Assembly: GCA_038087015.1 (NCBI GenBank)
Contig: JASBNA010000039.1
Span: 310,001 to 374,000 of the forward strand
From: Cerrena zonata
Taxonomy: Eukaryota > Basidiomycota > Agaricomycetes > Polyporales > Cerrenaceae
Length of the DNA stretch: 64,000 bases
Direction of reading: 5' to 3'
Shown: in pieces, positions 24,389 through 37,022 of the stretch
Layout: each line of letters opens with the position of its first letter
Numbering within the stretch: the stretch's first letter is position 1
The notes under the pieces: generated by a model
Databases searched by the model: none
The model's input: only the letters and a program-made list of their open reading frames with translations
Told to the model about the DNA's origin: nothing
Translations under genes and position numbers: made by a program

Positions 24389-25040
24389 GATGAAAGCAGC
24401 GAGAGAGAGGACAGAAACAACCTCAGGCTTACAAGAGCTCTTCGGGTTAGCTAATTGTACCTACGTCCTGATCGCATATAGCACATTGTCTCCTGATTAC
24501 AAACATCAATACGTATACACATCAGCGCCTAAACCAAATAACGCGACGATCCCCATGCTGTTAGGCCCCTCATACACGCAATCTCAGCAACTCTTGCGCC
24601 GAGCGAAGGACTCGGAGCATTGAAGCTGGAGCAACTGCCAATCACATTCGGTCACTACTAGCAGTCGGACATTGCACTCCGATGATCACCGTCCAGGGTC
24701 TCAAAGCGCTGTCGTCGGAGGGCAGGAGGGCCGACGTCTCGTAGCCTATAACGATATATCTTCGGAGAAGAATAGTTGGTATACACGCGCTCAATCATGA
24801 GCAGAGCCTTGTATAAATTCCGGAATGCGATGAACGTGGAAGGAAAGCGGTGACTCCATGTTTGTCCCTGTTGTCCAAACCCTTCCGATGTGCCCGATTT
24901 CGGAAGTAGTGGCAGTGTCGAATATCCGAGTAATAGAGTATTGTCAAATGATGCTAGGGATACTCCACTAGTACATCCTGAACATTGAGTTCGCTATTTA
25001 TATTCTTATCTACTACCATAGCCATGGCATCGCTGGAACA
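24389..25040. other. Spacer C/D
   Basis: No gene recognised; contains the promoter of copy C. Confidence 0.4.
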
Positions 25041-26692
25041 CTAGATACTCGATTCCTCGACCTCTATATCCTCATGACTATCCATTAGAACACTATGGAG
25101 TGGTGCCCCAGCATTTCCAACTATAAACGATTGAAAACGCACTGATCCAGATGAATGTTGAACGTCTGTTGGCTCTTCAGCATGATATACCTGTCGCAAG
25201 TGGAATGCGAGGTGGTTCAGGATAATCGATTTGATACTAAAATATTCATAAATCGTTAGTAATAGATGGGGATTAGTTAGAAACATATGATAATTACGGG
25301 ATGGTGGTCACCATTCCTCTCTATTGACACAATAGTTAAAATGTTGGTACACTAAAAATGGTTACACGTTACTCACCATTGTACCTAACAATATTATATC
25401 CAGGATGCTCATGACACAGATGAGCCTGCGATGATGATCGGTAAGTTTGTGTCTCTATAATGAAAGAAGTTAATTACCCAAATTGAAGTGATCCTTTGTG
25501 ATTATAAGATGAACAATGATACTCCGTTAGATAGTTATAGGTGCTTACCATCATGAACAAGTAGATTAGTGAGGGAGGTATGAACACCAGCCGCGGCAGC
25601 TTGCCTCTTGATTCCAAGTGTTTTAAAGAGGGTGAGTCCGAGGACGAATGCTTCAAACATAATATTGATGCCGTCTCTTATATGTACCCCTTCCGAACAA
25701 AGAAGGTCAGTTGGTTGTGAAAAAACGGTCACATAAAATTTAAATTACACCTGGTTAGCTATAAGCGACGTACTACGATCGGTAGGTGAGTAGTGGACAC
25801 ACCGGACAAATGTGCTCATGTTGTAAGCGTCAACTTGTATACGACACTGGCAGCCTAACCGGGCACCGTTTTCAAAGGCTGCTATAGTACCGATCTGGAG
25901 TGGTGCCTTCTGTAGCAAGTTATTAGCGTATAACCAAAAAGATATATGAAATAAAACTAGCAATAGTAACCACCAAACAAAGGGTCCCTAGAGCACCAAC
26001 GAAAATGCTAGCAAGGATCCTGCTAGAAGTTTGCATAATAGCATAGATTCTGAGGCAATCAAATGCTGAAATCGAGAGATTAGTGACTAGAACACTAAAA
26101 ACTATACAAATACATACCGACCCCAGCCGCGATTAAAATTATTACTATGATACCACCAAAGACATACATAGTATCACATCTGGCAAGACGTTACGCGTCG
26201 CACTATTAACAGGGGTAAGATATATAACTACCTCTGCCAGGGATCAATCATCATAGGGAAGAAAAGTAATTTAAACAACATACCGGCTGATCCCAGAGAT
26301 CGCCTGTTACAGGGAATATTATACCTATCAGGAAAGAGCCGTAGGCCAGAAGTGTATAACGATTCACGAGAATGATGATGGATGCGAACGATTTCTTCCT
26401 TCGCCATAAGGTGTTGACCTCTTCAGGAAGAGTGATCACGTAGTTGTAGAAGACGATCCCTTATGATATCAAATATTAGCCAATGAAGATTTAGGGTGGA
26501 GATGTTGTAGAAACTTACCGAGCATGATTGTGATCTTAACATTCTGCTCCCACCTTCGAATTTTTGTGAGATAGCATTCCATAGCATGCGGAGAAGAGCT
26601 TACACGTTAAACGCCAATTCCGAAATCCTATGTTCGGTCAAATTTTGAGTAAGAGGGACACCGTGTTCATCGAGGACTGTAACATTTGGCAT
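25041..26692 (-). CDS. DUF6533 membrane protein, copy D
   Basis: Membrane protein of the DUF6533 family. It starts at 26692 (MPNVTVLDEHGVPLTQNLTEH); its opening closely parallels copy C, which suggests C and D are nearest relatives. Signature: IVFYNYVITLPEEVNTLWRR with KKSFASIIILVNRYT. Later blocks: GVHIRDGINIMFEAFVLG, LTLFKTLGIKRQAAAAG, a helix LICVMSILDIILLGTM, then IILNHLAFHLRQVY and the tail GSVRFQSFIVGNAGAPLHSV, ending EVEESSI at 25041. No disabling change was found in the blocks I traced. The tail is shorter than in B and C. Confidence 0.78.
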
Positions 26693-27896
26693 AATCGGGT
26701 CAAAGCCAGTAAGAAAGATGGGAGAAGCACCTACTAGAATTCGTCGATACAAGTACTATTTATTCTCAGTACCGCGATGGAGCAATGAAGCGGAGCCCCT
26801 CAGATCCGAATAAGATTTCCAATTCGATTGGCCCCACGGGCCGCGTATTTCTCGAAGCTCTGCAGTTAGTGGCGAACAAGTTGCCCCATCATTCGAGATT
26901 GACAGGTCGCGGCTAAAATGAAATACTAGCAATTGATTCTACGTTTACGTAGTGGTATAAAGCACAACGTTGCACAACGTATGGACGGTATTTTGTTTGT
27001 CAATGTTGTCTAACATCTTCAGTCCCTATACCGGATTCGGCCGAGCCCAATAGCTCTGGTCAATGTCAAGGTGTACTAGTATAAGTGCGCTGAGCTTCGT
27101 GACTTTCAAAATATCGATTTGTTAACGTTCAAGCGACTCCTCAGCGTATCACTGCAAGATTATAGCAGTGCCTTTTCGAACTGTGCTCCGGTGGCTTAGA
27201 CTGGCAGGTTGTCAGATTGCCGCCCTGGCATCTGTCGACTTGAAAGTGGACCGATGCATTCTGAGGAGTAAAGCCTGAAATAGTGACTCGATAATCCTGA
27301 AAGTCAGTAGTCTCTTACCAAATGTCACAGCCGTAGTCATACTCTCTCCAACTTAAAATCGCCATCTGGACGCGCTTTTCTACTATCGGAAAGGTCAGTC
27401 GCACGTCTTATTGTGGCAGGGAGACGACATTTTGATTCTATAGATTCATATCGTCAATCTAGAGCGTGTAAGTAGACTCCGGTTCGAAGACTAGTAGTAG
27501 TAGGAGAGGTAGAGATCTCTCACAGTGAGTTTGCATGGTAGTGCCTTTCGGGATCCCAAGCCCATGTGTCTCTTGTGGGCGTAGGTTTGAAATCAGCATT
27601 AGCTTCAAATTTCAAGGCGTCCTTTGGTCTTGTAGAGTCTATTTATGGCATGATCAAAGTTCGAGATACTTGATTTCATATACAAGGCTACGATTTGCGT
27701 TTTGGGGTCGTAAGGGCGAAACGTTGGAGGTTCCCGGCGACCGTAAATACTATCCTGTTATTGTTATTTCGTTATATCAATCTTATTCAGAGTACTACAA
27801 TACGATTACTGGTCACAAAACGTAGACATCAGAGCACCCCACAATTATCAGACAGATTTACAACGCACCGGTGACGTATTATATGCCAAAGACATA
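26693..27896. other. Spacer D/E (1.2 kb)
   Basis: The largest gap in the array. A 96-codon plus-strand frame (27535-27825) has no recognisable domain. No gene is supported and I found no DUF6533 remnants here. Confidence 0.35.
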
Positions 27897-29659
27897 CTAG
27901 ACACCCTGAGAAATAGGACGTCCTAGTTGTTTCGATATATCATAGTTGGGGATATTCAATTCGTTGCCTCCGTCTCGCTGTCCATCAGAGCTATCAGATA
28001 AGAGGCTGTGAAGTGGAGCTTCTGTGTTTCCAGTTATGTTTGAATTGAAGTGCAATGAGACAGATTCGAGTGATCGCAGTGTATCTGTAGGATCCTGGTG
28101 AATGTGGCGTAACCGGAATGCGATGTGAGTCGTAATGATGGACTTTATACTAAAGAATACAAATTGTCGTAATGATCAGCGAAGATTAGATGCGAGATGA
28201 AGGGGATGCCTGACTAGACAACATTGATAACCAGTGTGTTCTGTTCGTTGGATATTCAACATTCCGATCCTTGAATGGACGATGAAATGGCACGCACCGA
28301 AGTAGCGATCAGGGATATATCCAAGATGCTCAATAGAAGTATAAACCTGTCATGATCGGTGAACTTTAGCCTCTTTCATGAGAGAAATTAGGTACCCGAA
28401 TTGAAATGCACCTATCATGAATAGGAGTTAAATCGTGAAGTTTCCTGAAATACATGCATGTGGTAATTTACCATCGCGGACTAAGAGATCAATGAGAGAG
28501 GTGCGAAGACCAACCGCTGCAGCAGCTCTTTTCACTCCAAGCGTCCTGAAGAGAATTATACCGAGAACTGATGCTTCAAAAGCGATACTAAATGTGCTCT
28601 TGGTATAAAGCCCTTTACGATGAGGGTTAGTATTACTTGATCGTGCAATAATTTCAAATACAATATGACTTACACCTAAACCACCTATCATCAGCGTGCT
28701 AAAACCAACAGTAGGTAGAAGAACGTACCTATTTAATCCGTGCATGCTATGGTAATCAGTAGGAAAGCGATCTTGGCAGCCCGATCGGGTCCCGCCTCCA
28801 AAGGATGCCATAGTGCCAATCTGGCCTTGTGTCGATACTGATGTGATCGCCATCTATGATACTAAGTAATCAGGTTACGGAAAAAAGGTGCCAGGAAAGA
28901 CTTTTACGAAGACGGGTGTGATGCAGATAATCCCTAGCAAGCCGACTGTGAAGCTGGCTATGATTCTACCGGTGCCTTGTGTGATTCCGTATATTCGAAG
29001 ACAGTCAAACACTGTAATTAATGGATTAGTGAATTGAATATGATTAATCACTCGGTACGTTTAGACATACCAATACCAGCTATGAGCAAAATCCACGTGC
29101 ATACATTTCCAAAGAAGTACAACGTTTTACACCTGGTACATTGCACTTGAGAAAGGGTCCGCGGCGAGAATATAAATGGGGGTACCTCTGACAAGGGTTT
29201 CTTTGAGATGACTTATCATAGAAAGAAATAGTTCCTGCCAATACGCACTGGATCAAGAAGGGGATTCTCCGTAATAGGAAGTAGTATGGCTATGAGAAAT
29301 GCGCCATAGGCGAGGAGTGCGTAACGATTAACGATGATCACAATAGTCGCGAATGACTTTCTTCTGCTCCATAGCATCTTGACTTCTTCTGGGATAGTGA
29401 TGATATGGTCATAGACAATCATTGCTTAGGAGTACTGTCAACCGAAGAACAGTGGAATAAAACATGGCTGAGAGACGGACCAATCATAGGTATTACCCTA
29501 GTTGTCTGCCACCACCTAAAGTTTCTGTCAATTACCGATCACCAGTAAGAACGTAGAGAAATGAATTCACATGTCTGACGCTAGTTCCTGAAGCGTTTCG
29601 TTACTGAAGGTTTGGGATATAGGGTGGCCATGACTGTCAGTTACTGTGATATTCAGCAT
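27897..29659 (-). CDS. DUF6533 membrane protein, copy E
   Basis: Membrane protein of the DUF6533 family and the first array copy in transcription direction. It starts at 29659 (MLNITVTDSHGHPISQ). Signature: MIVYDHIITIPEEVKMLWSR with RKSFATIVIIVNRYA; later KSTFSIAFEASVLG, IILFRTLGVKRAAAAVG, a THIAFRLRHIHQDP block where others have AFHLRQ, and the tail SLHFNSNITGNTEAPLHSLL, ending PISQGV at 27897. The most divergent tail of the five. No stop or frameshift was found in the blocks I traced. Confidence 0.78.
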
Positions 29660-30260
29660 AGTAAGGAGAAAAAAAGGAGGGTGTCTAGTCACTCACTATA
29701 CGTTCTATTTATTGCAGCTCGACAGTGCGATTATAAGCTTTCCAGTAAGATCGGAATTAAGACTGCATTCCGATCGGTTGTTCTACGAAGAGATCGTCTA
29801 CACTAAAGATGGTTATCCCCATAACGTAAGGTGGCGCATGCCGCATACATACATAAAACCTCCAAATTGAAGCGTGGCGCGCGATTCGTCCCCGTCATTT
29901 CTCGGATTTACCAGTTAAGAGTCGAATTCCGATGAGTCGGAGAATGAAGTAGACGATGCTCGAGTGTGTGTACGGTGGAAAATGATTCTCAAGGTCTTCG
30001 ATGACCAGCACTGAATCTAATCGTTGTCCTACCATCTGCATCTGTACATAGCGTGCAGTCGATCAATGCATCGCTAGTGTCTATGATCTATACCTGATCC
30101 GCTAGCAAACGGCTTCAAGATCGTTTTGTGGTGGCTCTGTGAAGGGTGCCAAACAAACGAGCCCGTTAAGTTTAGTTACTACAGATACAATTCAAATTGA
30201 GTTCCAACACGCCCCACAAAAGCATCCCACTCTCACCAAAAAAAATCTACACATCATACA
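29660..30260. other. Intergenic, array to DPH2
   Basis: No gene seen; boundary between the DUF6533 array and the housekeeping pair DPH2/TOM70. Confidence 0.4.
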
Positions 30261-32222
30261 TCACACCCGATGATCATCCCCATACCCCCTCGCAATCCCA
30301 CTCCTCCCCTGCTCAAGCACACCAGGCGCATCCTCCCCAAGTCGCGTCTCCAACCCTTTCCAACTACGTTCCTGAAGGAAATGTCCGGCTGCGCTGTCGG
30401 GCATCACGCTGAGTGCGTTATCTTGGTTTCGGAGGATGATGGCGTCCGAGGTGGATGGTGGTGATGTGGGGTCGGGGTCCGGGTCGGTGTCTGTTGGGTG
30501 TTGAGTGTTGTGGGTGAGTGAGTGAGTGAATGGGTGGGTGAGAGGGGGAGGGGGACTTACTGTGGTAACGTTTTGCGTGACGGTATTTTCCTGTGGTTAG
30601 GGAGAAAATGGGTTCGTCGAGGTCGTCGGGTTTGTTTTCCTCATTCGGGTTGTTTGTATCTTTCACAGCAACAAGTAGGTTAGAGATATTTTTGTACGGG
30701 AGAGGAAGGTAATCTTACCTTGTTGAGAATTGGACTCCGAATCTAGAATGTTCTTGAAATCCAATACATACTCTCCAGTCCATTGTGGTTCAGACTGAAG
30801 AGCGATCCCAAGTTCGTAAGGTGTCACGATAGGTTGGAGGAATTCCTATCAGAAACATGTTAGTTTTATGACGTCATTTCACAGGTGAGTAAACGCACTC
30901 TAGCTTCAATGACACTATTCTCGGGACAAGCGACCAACACGAAACATTCTATTTCCATGAAGTTGGCCAATTTCGCTGGATTTAGTTTGCCTACGCTGAT
31001 AGTATAGCTCTTCTTGTGGGATTTAGCTAGCATAGTACGGAGGTGGGATATAAGAGGGAGATACGACGCTAATAATTGACTCGTATTAGTAAGAAAAATC
31101 GCGTTCTAGAAAAATGTGGATTGGGACGTACCGACACCAAGAGTACCAACCAAGATCCCGAAAACATCTGCATCTCGGGCTTTTTGGACTGTAGCATATC
31201 GTCTCATTAGGAGTTTGTTCACTCTTGCTGATTCGAGACGAGTTGATTGTGTGGATGGGTCGTATGAATGGACTTGACATGATGAGTTGGTCATTAGGAG
31301 GTTTGTTAGGGAGAGGTTTTCGCCTCCGATGTAGAGGATTGTTTGATATGGTTGCGCAGGGGTGTTTCCGTTTGTTTCGGGATTGGAGGTAGTATTTGGA
31401 GGGGATGTATGAGATGGTGAGTTGGGGTAGGCGATGGTGGGGATTGGGTTGTAGAGTAAATGTGGTATTGAGGGTCGTAGTTTTGATACAATATCATCTA
31501 AGGAGATTTTAGAAAATGAAAATAAAACCGAAGTCGGAGGTGATTTACCGGCGCGGTGTGTGTATGCAACGTCCATTCGTAAGAGGATTGTCTGTGCTTC
31601 GTCTGAGGATTCCTTTAAGGTAGAAAGTAGCTTTTCGACACAGTCATCAACATCGATGTCTTTCTTTCCAAAGACGTATATAACAGGTAGTCTTGATGTT
31701 CTGAAATAATCAAATTTGTAGCTATATTTCGAGATATAAACAAAAAGTATGACTTACTGGCTCATGCACGCGTGACCATAGTGGACCATGGCATCAGCAT
31801 TTATATGTTGGGCTGCGACTTCGTCTACGCAACAGCTGATAGTAAATCACAAGTCAGTTACATAGACGTTCTTGAAAAACATCAGCCTGCCTGCCATATG
31901 ATGTATCTGCTAGAACATATAGTTCTCTGCCCTCATCCAAACGCCGCTTAATTGCTCGAAAGATTGGTACGGAATCGTGGAGAAGCTCGTCAGGAAATTG
32001 CAGCGCTATCTATTTGAGGTTAAAGCATTATTATGAAACAATAAACTCTAGTCTTACTCGTTTATAGTCTCCTTTATTGATCTCCGAAGCAGTCCGTTCG
32101 ATGTCATAGTAATTGGCAAAGTCCTCTTCCGATCGAACATTTGAGGGGCCATCCGGTGCAACGTCAATAGAGCGAGCAATGACGTCCTCGCCGGACGACG
32201 AGAATGCGGTATTTTCAGCCAT
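30261..32222 (-). CDS. DPH2: Diphthamide biosynthesis protein 2
   Basis: Subunit of the radical-SAM-like Dph1-Dph2 Fe-S complex that transfers the 3-amino-3-carboxypropyl group of SAM to the histidine of elongation factor 2 in the cytosol. It starts at 32222 ([20 protein letters not shown]); [14 protein letters not shown] is the Dph2 N-terminal motif, then [24 protein letters not shown], the [20 protein letters not shown] cluster region, [12 protein letters not shown], a central domain ([33 protein letters not shown]), [33 protein letters not shown] and PYELGIALQ. The last intron (donor GTAAGTCCCC, acceptor CACCCAACAG) is unusually rich in CTCAC/GTGAG repeats. The final exon ends with the conserved [12 protein letters not shown] and [11 protein letters not shown]. 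Divergent from TOM70. Confidence 0.92.
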
Positions 32223-32470
32223 GGCGAGAAGGAGATCAGATCTTGCGGAGGGAAAATGAAGTGAAAATGAAAGGGGCCGAGAAAGGAGGGGAGGCTTCCT
32301 AATGCGGACAAGAGTGTCCGCAAATGGCAGGCGAGTGGTGTGTCAGCATGTGGTGTGTGCCGGCCGGGAACGTCCGCGAAATAGTGCTCACGCGAAGAGA
32401 GTGACGAAAGAGAGTCTGTGTTTGCTTGCATCTCCTACCTCTCCTCCTCCGCTTCCTCACTGTCCTCATC
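32223..32470. promoter_or_regulatory. Bidirectional promoter of DPH2 and TOM70
   Basis: Only 248 bp separate the two start codons. No TATA box is seen. There are CT-rich blocks next to the TOM70 start (CTCCTACCTCTCCTCCTCCG at 32430-32449), typical of constitutive fungal promoters. Shared use is inferred from the spacing. Confidence 0.6.
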
Positions 32471-34965
32471 ATGTCCTCAGACGCATCATCCGGCGTCGTT
32501 GATCGCGTCTCCTCCTTCATCTCCGAAAACAAGAAGGTCGTCCTCGTCGGCGCCGCCCTCACCGTCGCTGCAGTCGGCGCTGGTGTCTACTTTGCATCGA
32601 CGTCACGCGGCTCAGGTGAACCCGATGCAGAAAAGGCAGATCGCAAGAAGAAAAAGTCCAAGTCTTCGAAAAAGAAAAAGACAGTCAAGGATACCGACGG
32701 TCCGATTCTCGAGGAGGTCAAGCCAAAGGTTGAGGAGATCCCTGAAGGTACGTGGCTTAGTTCTTGTTCAAGCTGTCCTTATTGATAATTAGCAGATGAC
32801 ACTCCCTTGACTGAGGAGGAGCTTGCCTCCATGTCAACAGAGGTATGTGTGCTATGACATGTCATATTATCCCTCAAATCCAATGATCGAATCAGGACCG
32901 TTCAAAAGCTGCCGCTTCTCTCAAAGCAAAAGGCAATGCCGCATACCAGGCCAAGCAGTTCACCAAAGCGGCCGACCTCTACACACGTGCAATCGCAGCT
33001 TCACCTACACCGGAACCCGTCTTCTACTCGAATCGTGCCGCCTGTTCGTTATTCTCTTCCACTCTATCCTTGCTTAGATGTATAAATTTACGCGCTACTA
33101 AATATAGGCTACGTACACATGAGTCCACCGGACCACGAGAAGATTGTACACGACTGTGATGCTGCTCTTGCTCTGGACAAGCGATACGTGAAAGCTTTGA
33201 ACAGGAGGGCATCCGCGCTTGAAGCGTTGGAGCGATATGAGGAGGCTCTCGCAGGTAAGCTAATTTCGGTTGCTGCGTTCCTCACCTGTATCTCATCTCA
33301 TTTATACAGACTTTACTGCTGCAACCATCTTGGACAAGTTCCAAACACATAACATGCAGGACAGCGTAGAACGTGTGTTAAAGCTCGTGGCTCGACGAAA
33401 AGCAGACGAGATTCTAGCAGTATGTCATTATCCAGATCTCGAAATGCACTTTCTTCTAACGTTGATATCTAAATAGACTCGTGAACCTAGATTGCCCTCA
33501 GACGTATTCGTAGCAGCCTACTTTGGTGCTTTCCGTCCAAGTAAGACCCACAACTGCAACACTACATGAAGATAATTGACTAATTTGTTACGTATCTACC
33601 TACGTACAGGACCACTACCTACCCTCCCAGAATCACCATCACAAGGCGACTCGACACTCCTCTTGTCCCTCGAAGCTCTTCAAGCAGGCGATTACATCCA
33701 CTCACTCTCACTCGTCAACGAAGCCCTTGAACAAGGTATCTCGTTCGATCTCGGTAAGACCGAGGCCTTGAACGTCGCGGAAGTTTCAAGTATGATTGTT
33801 CCGTCCAACCTCGCCCGCCATTTTGTTGATAGATTGGTTGTTTTACTTAGGTTCCTCATGGGTGATGTGTCGGGTGCCAAAGATGATCTTATGGCCTCTG
33901 TAGAGCTTGTCCCTTCGTACACTCAGAGCTGGGTGAAGATGGCTAGCGTGTATATGGAACAAGGCGATTCAACAAAAGCATTCGACTGTTTCGAGGAGGC
34001 CATTAAGCAAAACGCTGAAGACCCTGATATTTACTACCACCGTGGTCAAGGTACGCTTCCTTACCTTTCTCCATATGAATCCCAGCTCATCTGTTCTTCT
34101 CTAACCTAACCTTAATTTCAAATATCTTGATAGTTTATTTCATCACGAACGAATTTGATAAAGCCGCTGAAGATTATACTAAATCAACTTCTCTCGACAA
34201 TACTTTCGTCTTCTCGCACATTCAACTTGCCGTTGCGCAGTACAAGGCAGGAAATGTGGCCAATGGGATGGCGACGTTCAGGAGGACATTGAAAGCGTTC
34301 CCTGATAGAAGTGAACCTGCGAATTACTAGTACGTTCATCTTCCATATGCCATTCTGTCGGCACAGGTTGAACGGATGTTTGTGGTTTTTTAGTGGTGAA
34401 TTGCTGTTGGACCAGCAGAGGTTTGATGATGCGATTGACAAGTTCGATCGAGCTATCGAGCTCGAACTCGCCAAGTACGTCCCCCTACCCTTCTTTCATC
34501 TCTCCCAAATCGACCCTAACCAAACCAAACCAAACCCGATCGGAACAGACCCAAATCCCGCAACGTCCTCCCCATGGTAAACAAAGGTCTCACGATCTTC
34601 CAATCCAAACAAGACATCGCCGCTGCCGAAGAGCTCTGCAAACGCGCATTGGAAATCGACCCTGAATGTGAACCTGCGGTGGGGTCGTTAGCTCAATTGG
34701 CGTTGCAGACGAATAGGGTCGAGGAGGGGAGTAAGCTGTTTTGGAGACAGGCGGAGATTACGAGGAGTGAACCGGAGTTGATGGGTGCGCTGACTTATCA
34801 TTATGTGAGTGTTTTGTGTTTTGCTTTCTTTGGCAGTTCCTGTGTTGGAGGGATTGGATGGGGTGCTGATTTGTGTTCTAGGCTACGAAGTCCCAGATCG
34901 ATTTCTTAAAAGCCTACCCGGAGATGGCAACACAGATGGGTAGCATCGCTCAAGGGTTGATGTAA
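32471..34965 (+). CDS. TOM70: Mitochondrial import receptor Tom70
   Basis: Outer-membrane receptor of the TOM complex that binds Hsp70/Hsp90-delivered carrier precursors. The N-terminus has a membrane anchor at about residues 17-40 (KKVVLVGAALTVAAVGAGVYF), a Lys-rich linker (KKKKSKSSKKKK), then TPR repeats: DRSKAAASLKAKGNAAYQ with QFTKAADLYTRAI and FYSNRAACY; HEKIVHDCDAALALDKRYVKAL; then the Tom70-specific middle (ADEILATREPRLPSDVFVAAYF), and C-terminal TPRs (DSTKAFDCFEEAIKQNAEDPD, YYHRGQ, FDKAAEDYTKSTSLD, ERAIELE-type). It ends AQGLM at 34965. About ten short exons. Unlike mitochondrial matrix proteins it has no cleavable presequence, as expected. Confidence 0.92.
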
Positions 34966-35319
34966 AAACAGTCCCAGGTCCCCCGCTCTCCGCACCACCC
35001 ACTAGATCCACCCCACCCCACCTCTGGACTCTGTTTACACGCTAGCTCGCTTAATTGCGAGCACCCACTCATACATCGTCGCATCGTTCACCCCTCGCTG
35101 CTGCCACTACCGCCATTATATATGTCGTCCCGAGTACATTGATACATGATATACACTTTTAATGTTGACTAGGCTCTCTCTCGTTCTTTGCTAAATGCTA
35201 TCCACCCTCACTCCTTGACCCAAGATATCCTTCTCTCAGAAGACCGAGGTTTGGGGAATCAAATCAAATAGGTAATACTACAGAAAATTCAGATGCCACT
35301 GATCTAGATGATAGGTGTT
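34966..35319. other. Convergent 3' region
   Basis: Lies between the stop codons of TOM70 and MFS1. Contains a C-rich tract just after TOM70; no gene. Confidence 0.4.
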
Positions 35320-37022
35320 TCACATTCGCCATGGACGTTCTCCAGGTGCTAGAGCTTTATTTCGACGTATGTATATCCATCGCAGGACCTGGACGACTAA
35401 TGCTCCAGAGATGAGGAATCCAGCGTTGGTATAATGTCCTGTCGGGTATCCTGGAGCTTCGGATGCCTTGTATATGAATACTCCTACACATCCATACCCT
35501 GTCAACAACCTGACTCTAAAACTGTGGGGTCCGATTTAGTGATTACTGACCTACGAATTGGCCGATTTGCCCTATCGTGACGTTTAGAGGGACAGCTAGA
35601 GTGGATGCTCCTGTGCTGCGCAGGTTTCCAGTTAACCAGCTGAGGAGAGGTGGGATACTAGCGAATGAGAATGTGACCGCGACGCAGAGCATGCCATAAC
35701 GGGCTTTGAAAGAATCTGGTGGGAGTGCTCCTACAAATCCAATCAAAAACGTCAATTATGCTGATGCTTCTATGGATCTCGAATTTAAAGTACCTTGGAC
35801 GAGGAAGCAGAGACCAGCGGTGAGTAACGCAGAGAAGGCTGCCCATGATCGTTTCTCATACTTGTCAGCGAAATAGGCGATAGTCGTGGTCACTACGAAA
35901 GAGATGGCGTAGGGCGGGACAGTGAAGAGTTGAGCATCCAATCCTTCATAACCCAGTCCAGAGACGATCGTAGGTGCGAATAAAGATATACTGGAGAACG
36001 GTGCCGAAATCGCAATAAAGGCGGTATAGTGGAGATATAACCTCCAATCCGTTAATGTCTCCAAAGTTTCTAACCACGTAATTCTGTGATGGCCCAGAGA
36101 GGCGACTCCTTTGAGACGTTCTACGGCAAGTTCGCGTTCGTCGGATGAGAGCCATTTCGCGTTTTCCGGGAAGTCGGGGAAGTAGAAGAATGTGAGGAGA
36201 GCGACTGCGCATGAGGGTGCTCCTTCGATTATAAATAACCATCTCCACGCCTGTAATCCCAACGCACGATTCATATGTCCTACCCCGAAAGCAATCGCCC
36301 CTCCAAAAGCTCCTCCCAAAGTGGCACATGCCAAAAGGAACGCGATCCTCAATGCACGTTCTTCCGGTTTATACCAGAATGTCAAGCAATAGATGAGTCC
36401 GGGGAATAACCCCGCCTCGAACATCCCGATCAAGAATCTCACGACCAATACTCCGCCGAAGTTGTGTACGGCTCCGAGAGTCATGGTCATTACACCCCAA
36501 CCGAGCATGAGGAATGCTATCCAGCGACTGGGACGCAGTTTCTTGAGCATGTAGTTGGAGGGGATTTCGAATATGGTATATGAGATGTATAGGATCATGA
36601 GGGCGAGGAGGTATTGGTGGTCTGTCATGTGGGTTGCTTGGACGAGTGAATCACCTGTGTCACTATTAAGGAGTCTTGCATTACCCTAAATCATGGAGAA
36701 GAGGAAGTAAGACCATTCAAATTGAGATTGTCATTGAGTCATACTTACGATGTTGGACCTGTCTATGAAGGACAGTAGATAGATGAACATGGAGGCCGGT
36801 AGCAGGCGTATGTCTGTCCTCCAGATAAGTCTGGTAAAATGTTATCACGTTATGGCAGCAGTATCAACAGGCAACTAGGAAGTACCTTCTCTCAGCTTTC
36901 GCGTCCACGATATAAGGCCGAACTACTACAGACTCGATTCGTACTTCCTCGGATGAAGAACATTTTTCGACATCTGCATGGTCAATATTCAGAAAAAGAG
37001 CTGGAATATCCGTCTTCTCCAT
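35320..37022 (-). CDS. MFS transporter, Dal5/Tna1-like (MFS1)
   Basis: Plasma-membrane major-facilitator permease of the fungal anion:cation symporter type (allantoate, nicotinate or other organic-anion uptake); substrate not predictable. It starts at 37022 (MEKTDIPALFLN), with a soluble N-terminus, then the first helix RLLPASMFIYLLSFIDRSNIGNA (the D-R-S-N-I-G-N-A motif of this family). The large exon 35756-36628 carries ETPSNYMLKK-type motif (EIPSNYMLKKLRPSRW), GMFEAGLFPGLIYCLTFWYK, and IIEGAPS. Later exons: PPDSFKARYGMLCVAV, TGNLRSTGASTLAVPLNVTIGQIGQ, and YPTGHYTNAGFL, ending GERPWRM. It appears intact. A close paralogue, MFS2, lies 5 kb away in the same orientation. Confidence 0.9.

Larger units (their letters stand above)
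18131..29659 (-). repeat. Tandem array of five DUF6533 genes (A-E)
   Basis: Five head-to-tail paralogues occupy 11.5 kb. Each has the same order: a short polar first exon (M-x-N-x-T-V-x-D-like), a Trp/Gln-containing join, the YDY-I/V-x-T-x-x-E-E-x-x-x-L-W-x-R-R-K-x-x block, then helices, an L-F-K/R-T-L-G-x-K/R block, an AFHLRQ block and a GNAGAP-L-H-S tail. Spacers are 0.3-1.2 kb. Divergence is high, so the array is old, or evolving fast. Confidence 0.88.
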
